Assembly (NCBI RefSeq): GCF_014202335.1 | Contig: NZ_JACHGP010000015.1 | Span: forward strand, 124,001 to 188,000 | Direction of reading: 5' to 3' | Length of the DNA stretch: 64,000 nt | From: Mycobacterium sp. AZCC_0083 | GTDB taxonomy: Bacteria > Actinomycetota > Actinomycetes > Mycobacteriales > Mycobacteriaceae | Part shown: piece by piece, positions 52,517 to 60,677 of the stretch | Layout of the letters: the number at the start of each line of letters is the position of its first letter | Numbering within the stretch: position 1 is the first letter of the stretch | Notes under the pieces: generated by a model | The model's database searches: none | The model's input: only the letters and a program-made list of their open reading frames with translations | Told to the model about the DNA's origin: nothing | Translations under genes and position numbers: made by a program

Positions 52517-54889
52517 TCATCTCGGCTGCTGGCTTCCACTCGTCGACGCTTCGACACGTTCGTAGCGTTGAGCGAAACGACTGGCCGAGACCGCCCAGAG
52601 CTCGTCGCGCGTTCCCTTCACCACCCAGTCGCCCGGCGCGGCCTGGGTCGGACCCTCGCGTGTCTGAAGCGTCTCCCCAACCCGGGCGGGCCGGGCGGAA
52701 ACCACTCCGATTCGACGCCAACGCTTTTCGGTTGGGTCAACCTCTTCGTAGGAGTCCTGAAAGATACCGTCACCAACCGACCAACTGTCCCCTCCGGCAT
52801 CTTGTACGGCCCAGTCACTGGCCTTGGCCTGCATCGTCTCCCCAGAATGAGCGGTCCAGGTCCAGGCGGCTCCTCGTTGTTCGGCGGTGACCGTGCCGGT
52901 TCGGCGAAAGGCCTCCCATACCGGACGGGATCGGTACCCCAATTCCAAGAGTTGCAGCAGTGTTCCGGCCACGCTGTCGGCCGCCCTGTCCAACAATTCG
53001 GGGTCCGCCGCGGTGGTCTTCCAGTCCTTGAGCCTATTGTGAATTTTATTAGTGTCGTCGCGACTCTTTCCTAACTGCCAGCCCGCATTTCGGTAACACG
53101 AATACCAGTCTTCGTGTTCGGCGCGGACGATTGCTAGCGCGGCGTCGTTCTCGAATCCCAACCGCCGCAGCTGTTCCAGCGGCGGCAACTTTTGTAGTTC
53201 TGCTGCCGACACCTGTGCCGCTGGGGCGCTCCCGCTGCTCCAGGTGTGCTCACCCTTCTCTTCCACCACCCGCAGAATGTTGCGGACCTGACGCCGGTTC
53301 GATTCCCGATAGAACTCGTCCAGTTGCGCCCACGGCCGGGCGGCGGAGCCTGTTGCCCACTTCGACGTAGCCCAGTTCGAGTGAATGAGCATCGCGGCAC
53401 GCTCCCACGCGTCATGCGCCTGACCTTCGGCGACGTCCATCGCCACGTTATACGTGCGCAACTGGCCGATGATCGGCACCCGGTTTTCGGCCACCCGCGC
53501 CGCCTGGTCACAACCGTAGACCGGCATATCTCGGAAACGCGCCGCCAGTCTGGTCCCGATGGTCGTATCGATCGTCGAATCCGCATCGACGAGGATCACC
53601 GCAACTCCGTGATCGTGTTCACCGATCAGCCGGAGCAAGGTTGACATCGCCGGCGCCTCATCCACCGCGTCGATATTCGCGGCGGAGGTGAGACCTAACT
53701 GCTGCTGGTGGAAATCATGGTCGTCCACGTATTCCTTGGCACGTTGGGCCACCAGGGTCACCGACGGCAGCGGGACCTCGTCGGGGGCGGTGTAGAAGTC
53801 ACGTTCGCGCCAGCGCTGTGCCATATCCGCGCACAGGGCCAGGGTCAGCGGTGAGGCGCCGCATACCAGGATGCGGTCGACAGTCGTGACGTTGATGATC
53901 GCATCAAGCAGTCGACGAGCGGTCACCTCGTACTTGCCGACGGCGTCGGCCGCCCAGTGGCGGTCGGATCCGCCGAATTGTTGAGCACGCCAAACTTCTG
54001 CCTGCCACGGATCATCGATGCGAACGATCAGCGGCAATCGGCCGTCCTCCGGCAGCTGCTTGGTGATCACTGCGAGCCGCTGCAGGTTGGCCGACGGGTC
54101 AGCCGACAGCAGATAAAGCCGGTCCAACTTTCGCCATAGCGATAATGCGGCGAGCGTCTCCGGCCGACTGAAATCCACCGTCACGATGCGGGCCCCGTGA
54201 TTGCGTGCCTCGTACACGCACGCCTGCTCCGGGATATCCGTGATGACAACCAGCATGACGCGCGGTCCCACGGTCTTGGCGATCGCGCTGATCATCGATG
54301 GGGTGTCGTCGTCAATACCCACCACCGCGGTGACGGAACCGGCTCGCCTGATGTGGAACCGGTCGGTCTGGGACCGGAATAACGCGACCGCGACGCTGGC
54401 AAGGCCGACGAATATCGCTGCCTGCGCCGACAGGCGGGCCACGTCGAGCGCCACCGGAGTGGGAATCGGACAAAGGTGCTGTGGCTGGTTCGGCTCGCCG
54501 ATCGATTGATCACCGATCGTTCCCTTCACCAGTGCGCCGGTGAAGGTCAGCGCGGTAAAGAAACTCGGGTGCTGCCCGTCGTGACACTGCCAGTACGAGC
54601 TGAATCCAAGCACGAGGCTGGTGGCGCCGAGGCCTGTGATGATCGCGACTGGGATACCGGCCGCGCCGCCGGGATTGCGGGACCGGTACGTCCACACGGC
54701 AAGGACTGTCATGACCACGATGACGATTACCACGCTCAGCCAGGAGTCAGGCCGCCCAAACCAGTAGTCAGCGGCGAACTTTGGCGACAGCGCGCGCAGC
54801 GACAGGAATGAAACGACCAGGATCGCCAGGACCATCAGGACGATGCGTCCCACGCGAGACACCGTGACCGCGTTGGGCATCTGGGTCAT
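52517..54889 (-). CDS. Membrane TrkA-N/RyR-domain protein, 790 aa
   Basis: A multidomain protein. Three N-terminal membrane helices (about 15-34, 49-67, 78-100), a ~45-residue loop with two cysteines, and a fourth helix (~150-172) anchor it. A TrkA-N/RCK-like Rossmann domain follows (SVTAVVGIDDDTPSMISAIAKTVGPRVMLVVITD, ~185-300), with a second Rossmann-like part (DRILVCGASPLTLALCADMA, ~335). The RyR domain (AHDAWERAAMLIHSNW and RPWAQLDEFYRESNRRQVRNIL, ~488-535) resembles the ryanodine-receptor repeat found in some bacterial proteins. The C terminus has two similar units (each ending DSWSV/ELWAV...YE, ~665-790). It may be a ligand-gated membrane channel or sensor, but no K+ filter TVGYG is visible. 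Third gene of an operon. Confidence 0.78.
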   Translation of the reverse strand: MTQMPNAVTVSRVGRIVLMVLAILVVSFLSLRALSPKFAADYWFGRPDSWLSVVIVIVVMTVLAVWTYRSRNPGGAAGIPVAIITGLGATSLVLGFSSYWQCHDGQHPSFFTALTFTGALVKGTIGDQSIGEPNQPQHLCPIPTPVALDVARLSAQAAIFVGLASVAVALFRSQTDRFHIRRAGSVTAVVGIDDDTPSMISAIAKTVGPRVMLVVITDIPEQACVYEARNHGARIVTVDFSRPETLAALSLWRKLDRLYLLSADPSANLQRLAVITKQLPEDGRLPLIVRIDDPWQAEVWRAQQFGGSDRHWAADAVGKYEVTARRLLDAIINVTTVDRILVCGASPLTLALCADMAQRWRERDFYTAPDEVPLPSVTLVAQRAKEYVDDHDFHQQQLGLTSAANIDAVDEAPAMSTLLRLIGEHDHGVAVILVDADSTIDTTIGTRLAARFRDMPVYGCDQAARVAENRVPIIGQLRTYNVAMDVAEGQAHDAWERAAMLIHSNWATSKWATGSAARPWAQLDEFYRESNRRQVRNILRVVEEKGEHTWSSGSAPAAQVSAAELQKLPPLEQLRRLGFENDAALAIVRAEHEDWYSCYRNAGWQLGKSRDDTNKIHNRLKDWKTTAADPELLDRAADSVAGTLLQLLELGYRSRPVWEAFRRTGTVTAEQRGAAWTWTAHSGETMQAKASDWAVQDAGGDSWSVGDGIFQDSYEEVDPTEKRWRRIGVVSARPARVGETLQTREGPTQAAPGDWVVKGTRDELWAVSASRFAQRYERVEASTSGSQQPR

Positions 54890-54922
54890 GTGAATCGAAT
54901 CACTCTCTCCCGCACTGGGACG

Positions 54923-55177
54923 TCATCGACGAGCCGCCGATAGTGCGGCGTGTTCGGCGTTCTCCATCCGGACGACCCGCTGACCGGTGGACTTCAGAAT
55001 CTCTGGTATCGCCGTCGAGCACTCCGGGGGTAGGCGCGCAGTGACGGGGTCGTGTTGGTGCAGGCTGGTGAGCCACTCGCGGTATCCGAAAAAGCCGAGC
55101 GTGAACGCCATGAGGCCCGCGGCGACGACGAGTACCCATCGGTACTCGGTGAGAAGGTGGCGCAACCGCTTGGGCAA
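54923..55177 (-). CDS. Small membrane protein, 84 aa
   Basis: The frame begins at TTG 55177, 18 bp after the lipoprotein stop, and ends 33 bp before the RyR gene. One membrane helix (WVLVVAAGLMAFTLGFFGY, ~14-32) is followed by a ~50-residue tail with one Cys, probably outside. The frame is open only from a TGA seven codons upstream, so the TTG start is well constrained. Likely an accessory subunit of the neighbouring membrane protein. Confidence 0.62.
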   Translation of the reverse strand: MPKRLRHLLTEYRWVLVVAAGLMAFTLGFFGYREWLTSLHQHDPVTARLPPECSTAIPEILKSTGQRVVRMENAEHAALSAARR

Positions 55178-55195
55178 CTTCGTCGGAGACCCCGC

Positions 55196-56245
55196 TCACG
55201 ACCACCTGAGGAACGTGGCACCTACCAGTTTCTTCGCGTCGGACTCGGACAGATTCACCACGGTCGGTTGACTATTGCCATCTGTCCCAACGGTATAGAC
55301 GGCCGGGAAATTGTGCTTGACCCGATCGGGGTCATCGTAGAAGAACGCAACCTTCGTTCCATCCGAATTGGCCACCGGATCATGCACCGTTGCAGTGTTG
55401 GTCGTGGGCAATAGCGTCACCTGATTGCTCGCGGGGGTGATTGGGCATCCGCCCTTTTCACGTCCGGCGAGCGCGATCTTGGCTATCTGGGTACCTGGGG
55501 CGATGGTCATCACCAGGGTATTGGCATCCAACCAGTTGCCCGCCATGTTTTGGCAGCCGAACAGCACGCTCCCATCTGAGTTCAGCGCGGCGCCGTGAGC
55601 GGCGGCGCCGGGCGGCGTCAGCGTGAGCTTTTGCGCATTGCCCGTCGAGCCCGCCAACACCTCGTACGCCTCGGTGTACATGGCGCCCTGTGAATTCTGG
55701 CTGTAGTAGTAGTTTCCGGCTCCATCGAATCCAATCGCTGAGTATGACGGTGGGCTACCCCCGAACGGACCCTCGGCCGCCGCGGTGGTCACTGAGGTGA
55801 ATTGCCCGCTGGAATCTATCCATCCCGCCGCTGATTCCCCATCGACCGTTTCGGCGACGGCAAGTTTGGTGAGGTCCGGTGAAGCGGCCAGCGCCTGGAA
55901 CGATGAGCTCTGCACTGATCCAGTAGTCGGGATGGTGAACGTAACGGCCTCGGAGTACTGCCCTGAGTTGGGATCGATGAAACTGTAGATTCGTTTGTTA
56001 CCAATCGAACTCACCGCCAGGATGCCCGACGTAACCTTGACCGGCGACGGTGTTGCACTGGCCGAAGCCTTGGGCGTAGACGTCTGCGCCGTCACGGAGG
56101 TGCCCGGCGCGTCCTGATGTGACGTCGGCTGCGGCCCTGAGGGGCTGGTCGACGGCCCCGACGATGAGCATCCGCCGGCCAACACGATCACCGGCACTGA
56201 AACAAGGCAGACCGTGTATCGCCAATGTGCTTTCGAGCCCCACAT
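55196..56245 (-). CDS. Lipoprotein with beta-propeller-like repeats
   Basis: A 349-aa lipoprotein. Signal peptide VCLVSVPVIVLAGGC with the lipidated Cys at 26, then a Ser/Thr/Pro linker to ~75. The mature domain has repeating beta units (SIGNKRIYSFIDPNSGQ, SYSAIGFDGAGNYYYSQNSQG, GAALNSDGSVLFGCQNM, PVANSDGTKVAFFYDD), like a WD40/NHL-type propeller. First gene of the operon with the small membrane and RyR proteins. It probably acts as an extracytoplasmic sensor for that membrane complex. Confidence 0.75.
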   Translation of the reverse strand: MWGSKAHWRYTVCLVSVPVIVLAGGCSSSGPSTSPSGPQPTSHQDAPGTSVTAQTSTPKASASATPSPVKVTSGILAVSSIGNKRIYSFIDPNSGQYSEAVTFTIPTTGSVQSSSFQALAASPDLTKLAVAETVDGESAAGWIDSSGQFTSVTTAAAEGPFGGSPPSYSAIGFDGAGNYYYSQNSQGAMYTEAYEVLAGSTGNAQKLTLTPPGAAAHGAALNSDGSVLFGCQNMAGNWLDANTLVMTIAPGTQIAKIALAGREKGGCPITPASNQVTLLPTTNTATVHDPVANSDGTKVAFFYDDPDRVKHNFPAVYTVGTDGNSQPTVVNLSESDAKKLVGATFLRWS

Positions 56246-56487
56246 TGCGCACCCCCGTCGACCGGCAAAGCGGACGGGTCATGGTAACTCGCATCATTTG
56301 TGTCTGGCGCGAAAGAGCACAGATTGCCCAATTATTCACCACATTACGACCGGCTACTACTACCCTCACGCCCGGTTCACGCGAAAATCCTTCGGCGCCA
56401 ACAATTCGTTTTGCCAGTCTCCAGGTCGGCCAGCGAGGTTGTATTAACGCGGAACGCCTTCACCACAACAATTCAAGGGGGAGAACA

Positions 56488-57006
56488 GTGATCAAGCGTG
56501 AATTTCTGGTCGCCGCAGCGGGGGCGACGGTGGTCGCGACCGTCCTGTGCGGCTGTTCGGCCGACAAATCCAACACGAGCTCGTCCTCGAGCTCATCGAC
56601 CACCGCCGCCTCAACGAGCGGATCATCGACCACCGCTGCCTCAGCGAGCGGATCCCAATCGGCGAGCCCAGACGCAGGCGCCAGCACATGGACGGTCACC
56701 GTCAATGGCGAGGAGAAGTCCGTGCAGGGCACGGTCAATTGTCGCCAAAGAGGCAACGGTGCCGTGGAAATCATCACCAGTGGGTCGGCTCCCGGCAGCG
56801 GAATAGATACCGATGTGACAGACGGGGATCCGCTATTCGTCGGCGGTATCAGCTTGGGTGACAGTTTCAACGGAGGCCTCACTTACCGCGAAGGTAGCGA
56901 CGTGGGCGAAGTCACCGGTTCGAAGGACGGCAACACCTACACGATCAGCGGAACCGGCGTGGGCAGCGGTCACAAAACCTTCCAGGTAGAGGTGACCTGT
57001 CCGTAG
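56488..57006 (+). CDS. LpqH-family lipoprotein
   Basis: A 172-aa lipoprotein of the mycobacterial 19-kDa antigen (LpqH) family. Starts at GTG 56488 after GGGGGAGA. Lipobox VLCGC with Cys 23, then a Ser/Thr-rich linker made partly of a 30-bp tandem repeat (SSTTAASTSG / SSTTAASASG, 56596-56655). The C-terminal domain ends GTGVGSGHKTFQVEVTCP, and the pattern VNGEEKSVQGTVNC ... KDGNTYTISGTG matches LpqH. The linker repeat could vary in length by slippage. It diverges from the lipoprotein-RyR operon. Confidence 0.82.
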   Translation: MIKREFLVAAAGATVVATVLCGCSADKSNTSSSSSSSTTAASTSGSSTTAASASGSQSASPDAGASTWTVTVNGEEKSVQGTVNCRQRGNGAVEIITSGSAPGSGIDTDVTDGDPLFVGGISLGDSFNGGLTYREGSDVGEVTGSKDGNTYTISGTGVGSGHKTFQVEVTCP

Positions 57007-57028
57007 CTGACTGTTCACGATCTGGGTT

Positions 57029-58786
57029 TCAGCCCGCTGGCACTTTCAGGACGCGGCCGTCGAATCCATCATTGACGTAAAGGTTGCCGGATGTGTCCAC
57101 GGCCACCGCATGGGGCCGACTGAGACCGGTGATGGACAACTCGGTCTGAGTGCTGGACCCCGCCGCTAGTTTAAGCACTCGTTTGTTGCCAGTGTCGGTG
57201 ACGTACACGTTGCCGGTGCCGTCGACCGCGACACCGCTCGGGTTGACGAGCCCGGTGAACGGCAGAGCAGCCGGCCTTCCGGAGCCCGCCTGCAACTTCA
57301 GCACCGCGTTGTTGCCGGTGTCCGCGACATAGACGTTGCCCGCGCTGTCTACCGCCACCCCGTCGGCGTTGGAGAGACCGGTGAACGGAAGTATGGTCCC
57401 TTTGCTCGACCCCGCCGCCACCGACACCACTCGACCCTGACAGCTGCCGTCGGTCAGGTACAAAGTCCCGGCACCGTCCACCGCCACACCGATGGCACTG
57501 ATCGGCACCTCTTGATTGCCGCATTCGAGCCCATCGAGCGAGAGCTTCTCCGCGGCGCTCGAGACCGTCGGCAGTTTCCAGACCGCCCTCTGGATGTAAT
57601 CGGTGACATAGACATCGCCGTAGGTCCCCAGTGCCACACCCCTTGCTGATCCGACACCAGTGAAAGGCAGCTCGATCGGTGTGCTGCCCCCAGCCGCTAG
57701 CTCCATCACCCGAGAGCTGTCGGAGACATAAACGTTGCCGGAGTCATCCAACGCCAATCCTTCGTGCCCTTGTACGGGCAACACGGTCTGCCCCGACGAC
57801 GCCGGCGCGGGTTTCGAGGATGGCGCCGCAGGCGGTGCGGATTGTCCGGTTTGAGCTTCGGGTTGGGTGGATGACGCCGATGGCAGCAATTGCGCCGCTT
57901 GGGTTTTGGGTTCCGACGAGTGCGGCCAAACGAGATAGCCCGTTATGGCACCGCCCACCAGGACGACAGTGAGCACCGCGCCAAGCGCCAGTTTCGTCCG
58001 CGGGGTTTTGTGCTCGGGCGGAACGGACGGAACGCTTGGTGTCGCGGGGCGACGAGATGCTTGCTTGGCAGGCTGTGGTGATGAGTCCACGGGTCGAGCT
58101 GAGGGCGCGGAGATGGGGACGCGGCCCGATGGCATGGCGTTTTCCTTCAACCAGGTCAACTGTCGATACACGTCGGCGTAGAGGTTGTCACGACCGCTGA
58201 GAAGCTCCAAGACGTCGAGCCCGCCTTGTCGTTCCTGCGGATCGACCGAATGAAGTGCAGGCTCCACCTGATCTAAGACCCGACGCTGCTGCTCGACATC
58301 GAGCGGATGCTGTCCGGACACCAGTTCGACCAGATCGGTGAGATAGGACAGCGGGGCGGCAGGCGGGGCCGGCAGCGGCGCCGGCAGCGATGGCGCCGAC
58401 GGCAGCGCCGACAGCGCGCCGGCCAGCCTCAACGCCGCGTGCTCCGCACGCGCGGCGTCGGAATAGTCGATGATCTGGCGCAGGGAGAGGCGCCGCGGAA
58501 TGGCCCTCGGCAGTGGTTCCACCGCGACGGGAAGCACAGGCTTGTCCAGCGCCTCGGCCCAATCGAATTCGCGTTGGCACGCCGCCGAATTCAGCGCGTC
58601 GATGGAGATGATCGGGACGAACACGTCGCAGTCGGTGATTTGGCGCAGAATCTCGTCCCACCAGTGCTGGCCGCCACGCAACGAAGAATCGATCCATACC
58701 TGCCAGCCCAGCACGCCGAGATGCTCGACCAACTCGTCAACGTGCGCTCTGTTCACGCGGGCGTAGGAGATGAACGCTTTGCGCAC
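57029..58786 (-). CDS. TIR - transmembrane - NHL beta-propeller protein
   Basis: A 585-aa protein joining a cytoplasmic TIR domain to an exported propeller. TIR 1-130: KAFISYARVNRAHVDELVEHLGVLGWQVWIDSSLRGG; the Glu of CQREFDWAEAL (73) is at the NADase position. A helical and proline-rich stretch follows to ~260. One membrane helix is at ~262-284 (LALGAVLTVVLVGGAITGYLVW). Six NHL repeats run from ~345 to 585 (for example SNADGVAVDSAGNVYVADTGNNAVLKL), as in the sensor of kinase PknD. The GTG start has GGAG five bases upstream. It appears to sense something outside and act through TIR inside. It stands alone on the minus strand. Confidence 0.83.
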   Translation of the reverse strand: MRKAFISYARVNRAHVDELVEHLGVLGWQVWIDSSLRGGQHWWDEILRQITDCDVFVPIISIDALNSAACQREFDWAEALDKPVLPVAVEPLPRAIPRRLSLRQIIDYSDAARAEHAALRLAGALSALPSAPSLPAPLPAPPAAPLSYLTDLVELVSGQHPLDVEQQRRVLDQVEPALHSVDPQERQGGLDVLELLSGRDNLYADVYRQLTWLKENAMPSGRVPISAPSARPVDSSPQPAKQASRRPATPSVPSVPPEHKTPRTKLALGAVLTVVLVGGAITGYLVWPHSSEPKTQAAQLLPSASSTQPEAQTGQSAPPAAPSSKPAPASSGQTVLPVQGHEGLALDDSGNVYVSDSSRVMELAAGGSTPIELPFTGVGSARGVALGTYGDVYVTDYIQRAVWKLPTVSSAAEKLSLDGLECGNQEVPISAIGVAVDGAGTLYLTDGSCQGRVVSVAAGSSKGTILPFTGLSNADGVAVDSAGNVYVADTGNNAVLKLQAGSGRPAALPFTGLVNPSGVAVDGTGNVYVTDTGNKRVLKLAAGSSTQTELSITGLSRPHAVAVDTSGNLYVNDGFDGRVLKVPAG

Positions 58787-59095
58787 GCTTACTCCGATCC
58801 TCTTTCACGTCAGAGGCTCGCGCACGGCTACGCGGGTGACTGATCTTCGTGAATCAATTCATAATTGCCGACACCGTGCCCAACAAGTCGAGACATTACG
58901 CGGCAACATGCGAAGAAGATCCACAATGGAGGACGAGGGTCGATCAACCGGTCAACCCCCTTTTCAACAAGCGCCGAGCCGAAGAGCGATTGTGCCTCCG
59001 GCGGGGAAAGTCACGCCCTCCCGCCGCCGTGGGAGGGGCCTTCCGCTGCAGCCACCATCCGCTATAACTGCGCCCAAGTTCCTGCGCCTGGCTTC

Positions 59096-59233
59096 TTACA
59101 CAGCGCGCCCCGCGATCTCGCCTTCGTAGATCGCCTCATAGACGGTTCGTGGTGCCAGGCAGTCACTGATTTGGCTGACTGAAAATTCCGCACGAAGGGA
59201 CTCGAGCATCGCGTCGTTGACGTCCCGCATCAT
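59096..59233 (-). pseudogene. Short helix-turn-helix (excisionase-like) remnant, 45 aa
   Basis: From ATG 59233 the frame encodes MLESLRAEFSVSQISDCL and then PRTVYEAIYEGEIAGRAV before TAA at 59096-59098. The TVYEAI.EGEI pattern is that of MerR/excisionase-type helix-turn-helix proteins, which normally continue for another 20 residues (GRRWRI...). There is no good ribosome-binding site. It lies next to a tRNA-3'-like sequence, as xis genes do, but may simply be chance or another DNA-binding protein. Confidence 0.35.
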
Positions 59234-59301
59234 CACGTTGAGCGGGCCCAAGGAAATCGTTGAGTTGACGGGTTCGACTAAGAACCCCTGAGTGCTGGGT
59301 C

Positions 59302-59328
59302 AGTGGAGTTGCCGGGAATCGAACACGG
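59302..59328 (+). repeat. tRNA-3'-end-like sequence
   Basis: AGTGGAGTTGCCGGGAATCG and the following bases, read on the minus strand, give an almost complete T-arm (one mismatch) and an acceptor strand ending in CAACTCCA(C). No complete tRNA or tmRNA is present. It shares AGTGGAG with the two 48-bp repeats. Candidate attachment-site remnant. Confidence 0.4.
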
Positions 59329-59579
59329 CGGCGGAAGGCGATTTGAGCTGCGAAAACGCGGAAGTTGACGACGGGTTCCCTTTCTTCGCGATCGGCGACT
59401 CCAAGCGACGAGGGGCCTGATCGCCCATATCTCCCGATTCGGCGAGGCTTCTCGCCCGTGAAAGTTTGCCGAACCGAGGGACTGGGATGGAGTTCAGGAA
59501 CATGATGACTGTTCAACATCGTTCTCGACGGGGGCGCGGTGGGTGCGGCGTTTGCGCACCTTCACGAGGGAGGGGCACC

Positions 59580-60677
59580 ATGGCCCCGAGTGCACCCCAG
59601 CGGCCGATAACCGCGGTGGTCCTCGCACTGATGATCCTGGGGTTGCTGACATCGTGCGGTGCAGGCGAGAAGTCGTCAACGCCCGTCGCGTCCGCCCCGT
59701 CGTCGAGCTCGCGCCCGGCCCTTGGCGCGCAACCTCAGGCCGCACCACCCTCTACGACGCGGCAGACCAATGCGAGCGGTGCGGAACGGCTCGGGTGTGG
59801 CACGTATTGCCAGAGCGCGGGCCAATACGGCGCCCCCGGGGAAGCGGGTGTCGAGGCCGTCACGATCCTGTCCAGCGGCACGATCCCCCTGGACGCTGAC
59901 GGCTACGTGCCGCTGACACTGAAGTGCAATCTGCCGGTGCCGTGCACCGGCGCTATCCTTGCGTGCGCTGATTCACCCGAGGCGTCGTCATTTGCTCTGG
60001 GTTGTGGCCGATCGGAGGAAGTGGTCGACGCGGGCGCCACCCGGACGCTCGGTGTTCCGTTGACGACCCCGGCACTCGGCACCGTGCACACCCGCGGCTC
60101 AGCCACGGTCAACTTCCTCGTCGACAATTCGGGAGTGCCGCGTTGCGAGAACATTCCGCAGCTCGCTGCCCAATGCGCCGCCACCTTCCCCACAGATCCG
60201 AATTACCTGACGCCCGACGGCATCATCCGTCCAGCCAGGGCCGATGTCGTCGTGACGCCGCCCACCTCCGGGTGGGGGTCACAATCCCCGGCCGACGAAG
60301 CCGCCAGTCACCAACAGCTACGACAGCTCGCGGCGGGCGACCGCCCGTTTGTATCCGCCCAGCTCGCCGATCGCTGGATGCCTCAGCTGAGCTCGAAGCA
60401 ACCCGGCACGATCGACAACGGCTTCACCTGGGATGACACTCTCACGTTGTACGAGCATCAGCGGCTGCGGGACCGATACGGCGCCAAGCTGGTCTGGTCG
60501 GGTGACTGGGCGTCGTTCGATGTGAAGGACGCTTGGGTCACCATCGCGCCGACCACGTTCACCAACGCCGACGGTGCGCTCGGGTGGTGCTACCAGAATG
60601 GCTTCCCGATGAATTACTGCGCGGCCAAACTGGTCAGCGCCACACATCCCCCCGCCGGGGCTTTCGCCCACCAATGA
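59580..60677 (+). CDS. Lipoprotein, 365 aa, coupled to CHASE2-TIR gene
   Basis: ATG 59580 follows GAGGGAGG. Lipobox GLLTSC with Cys 26, a Ser/Pro-rich linker, and a ~300-residue exported domain with about nine cysteines (LGCGTYCQ, LKCNLPVPCTGAILACAD, GCGRS, GVPRCENI, AAQCAA, WCYQNG, YCAAK). The last third (TWDDTLTLYEHQRLRDRYGAKLVWSGDWASFDVKDAWVTIAP) resembles SPOR-like or other envelope proteins only loosely. The stop overlaps the start of the CHASE2-TIR gene by four bases, so the two are made together and probably form one sensing complex. Confidence 0.75.
   Translation: MAPSAPQRPITAVVLALMILGLLTSCGAGEKSSTPVASAPSSSSRPALGAQPQAAPPSTTRQTNASGAERLGCGTYCQSAGQYGAPGEAGVEAVTILSSGTIPLDADGYVPLTLKCNLPVPCTGAILACADSPEASSFALGCGRSEEVVDAGATRTLGVPLTTPALGTVHTRGSATVNFLVDNSGVPRCENIPQLAAQCAATFPTDPNYLTPDGIIRPARADVVVTPPTSGWGSQSPADEAASHQQLRQLAAGDRPFVSAQLADRWMPQLSSKQPGTIDNGFTWDDTLTLYEHQRLRDRYGAKLVWSGDWASFDVKDAWVTIAPTTFTNADGALGWCYQNGFPMNYCAAKLVSATHPPAGAFAHQ

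Larger units (their letters stand above)
58787..59579. other. Intergenic region with HTH remnant and tRNA-3'-like sequence
   Basis: About 790 bp between the divergent TIR-NHL gene and the lipoprotein/CHASE2-TIR pair. Plus-strand frames here look non-coding. It contains a minus-strand helix-turn-helix remnant (59096-59233) and a tRNA-3'-end-like sequence (59302-59328). The rest shows nothing recognised. Confidence 0.5.
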
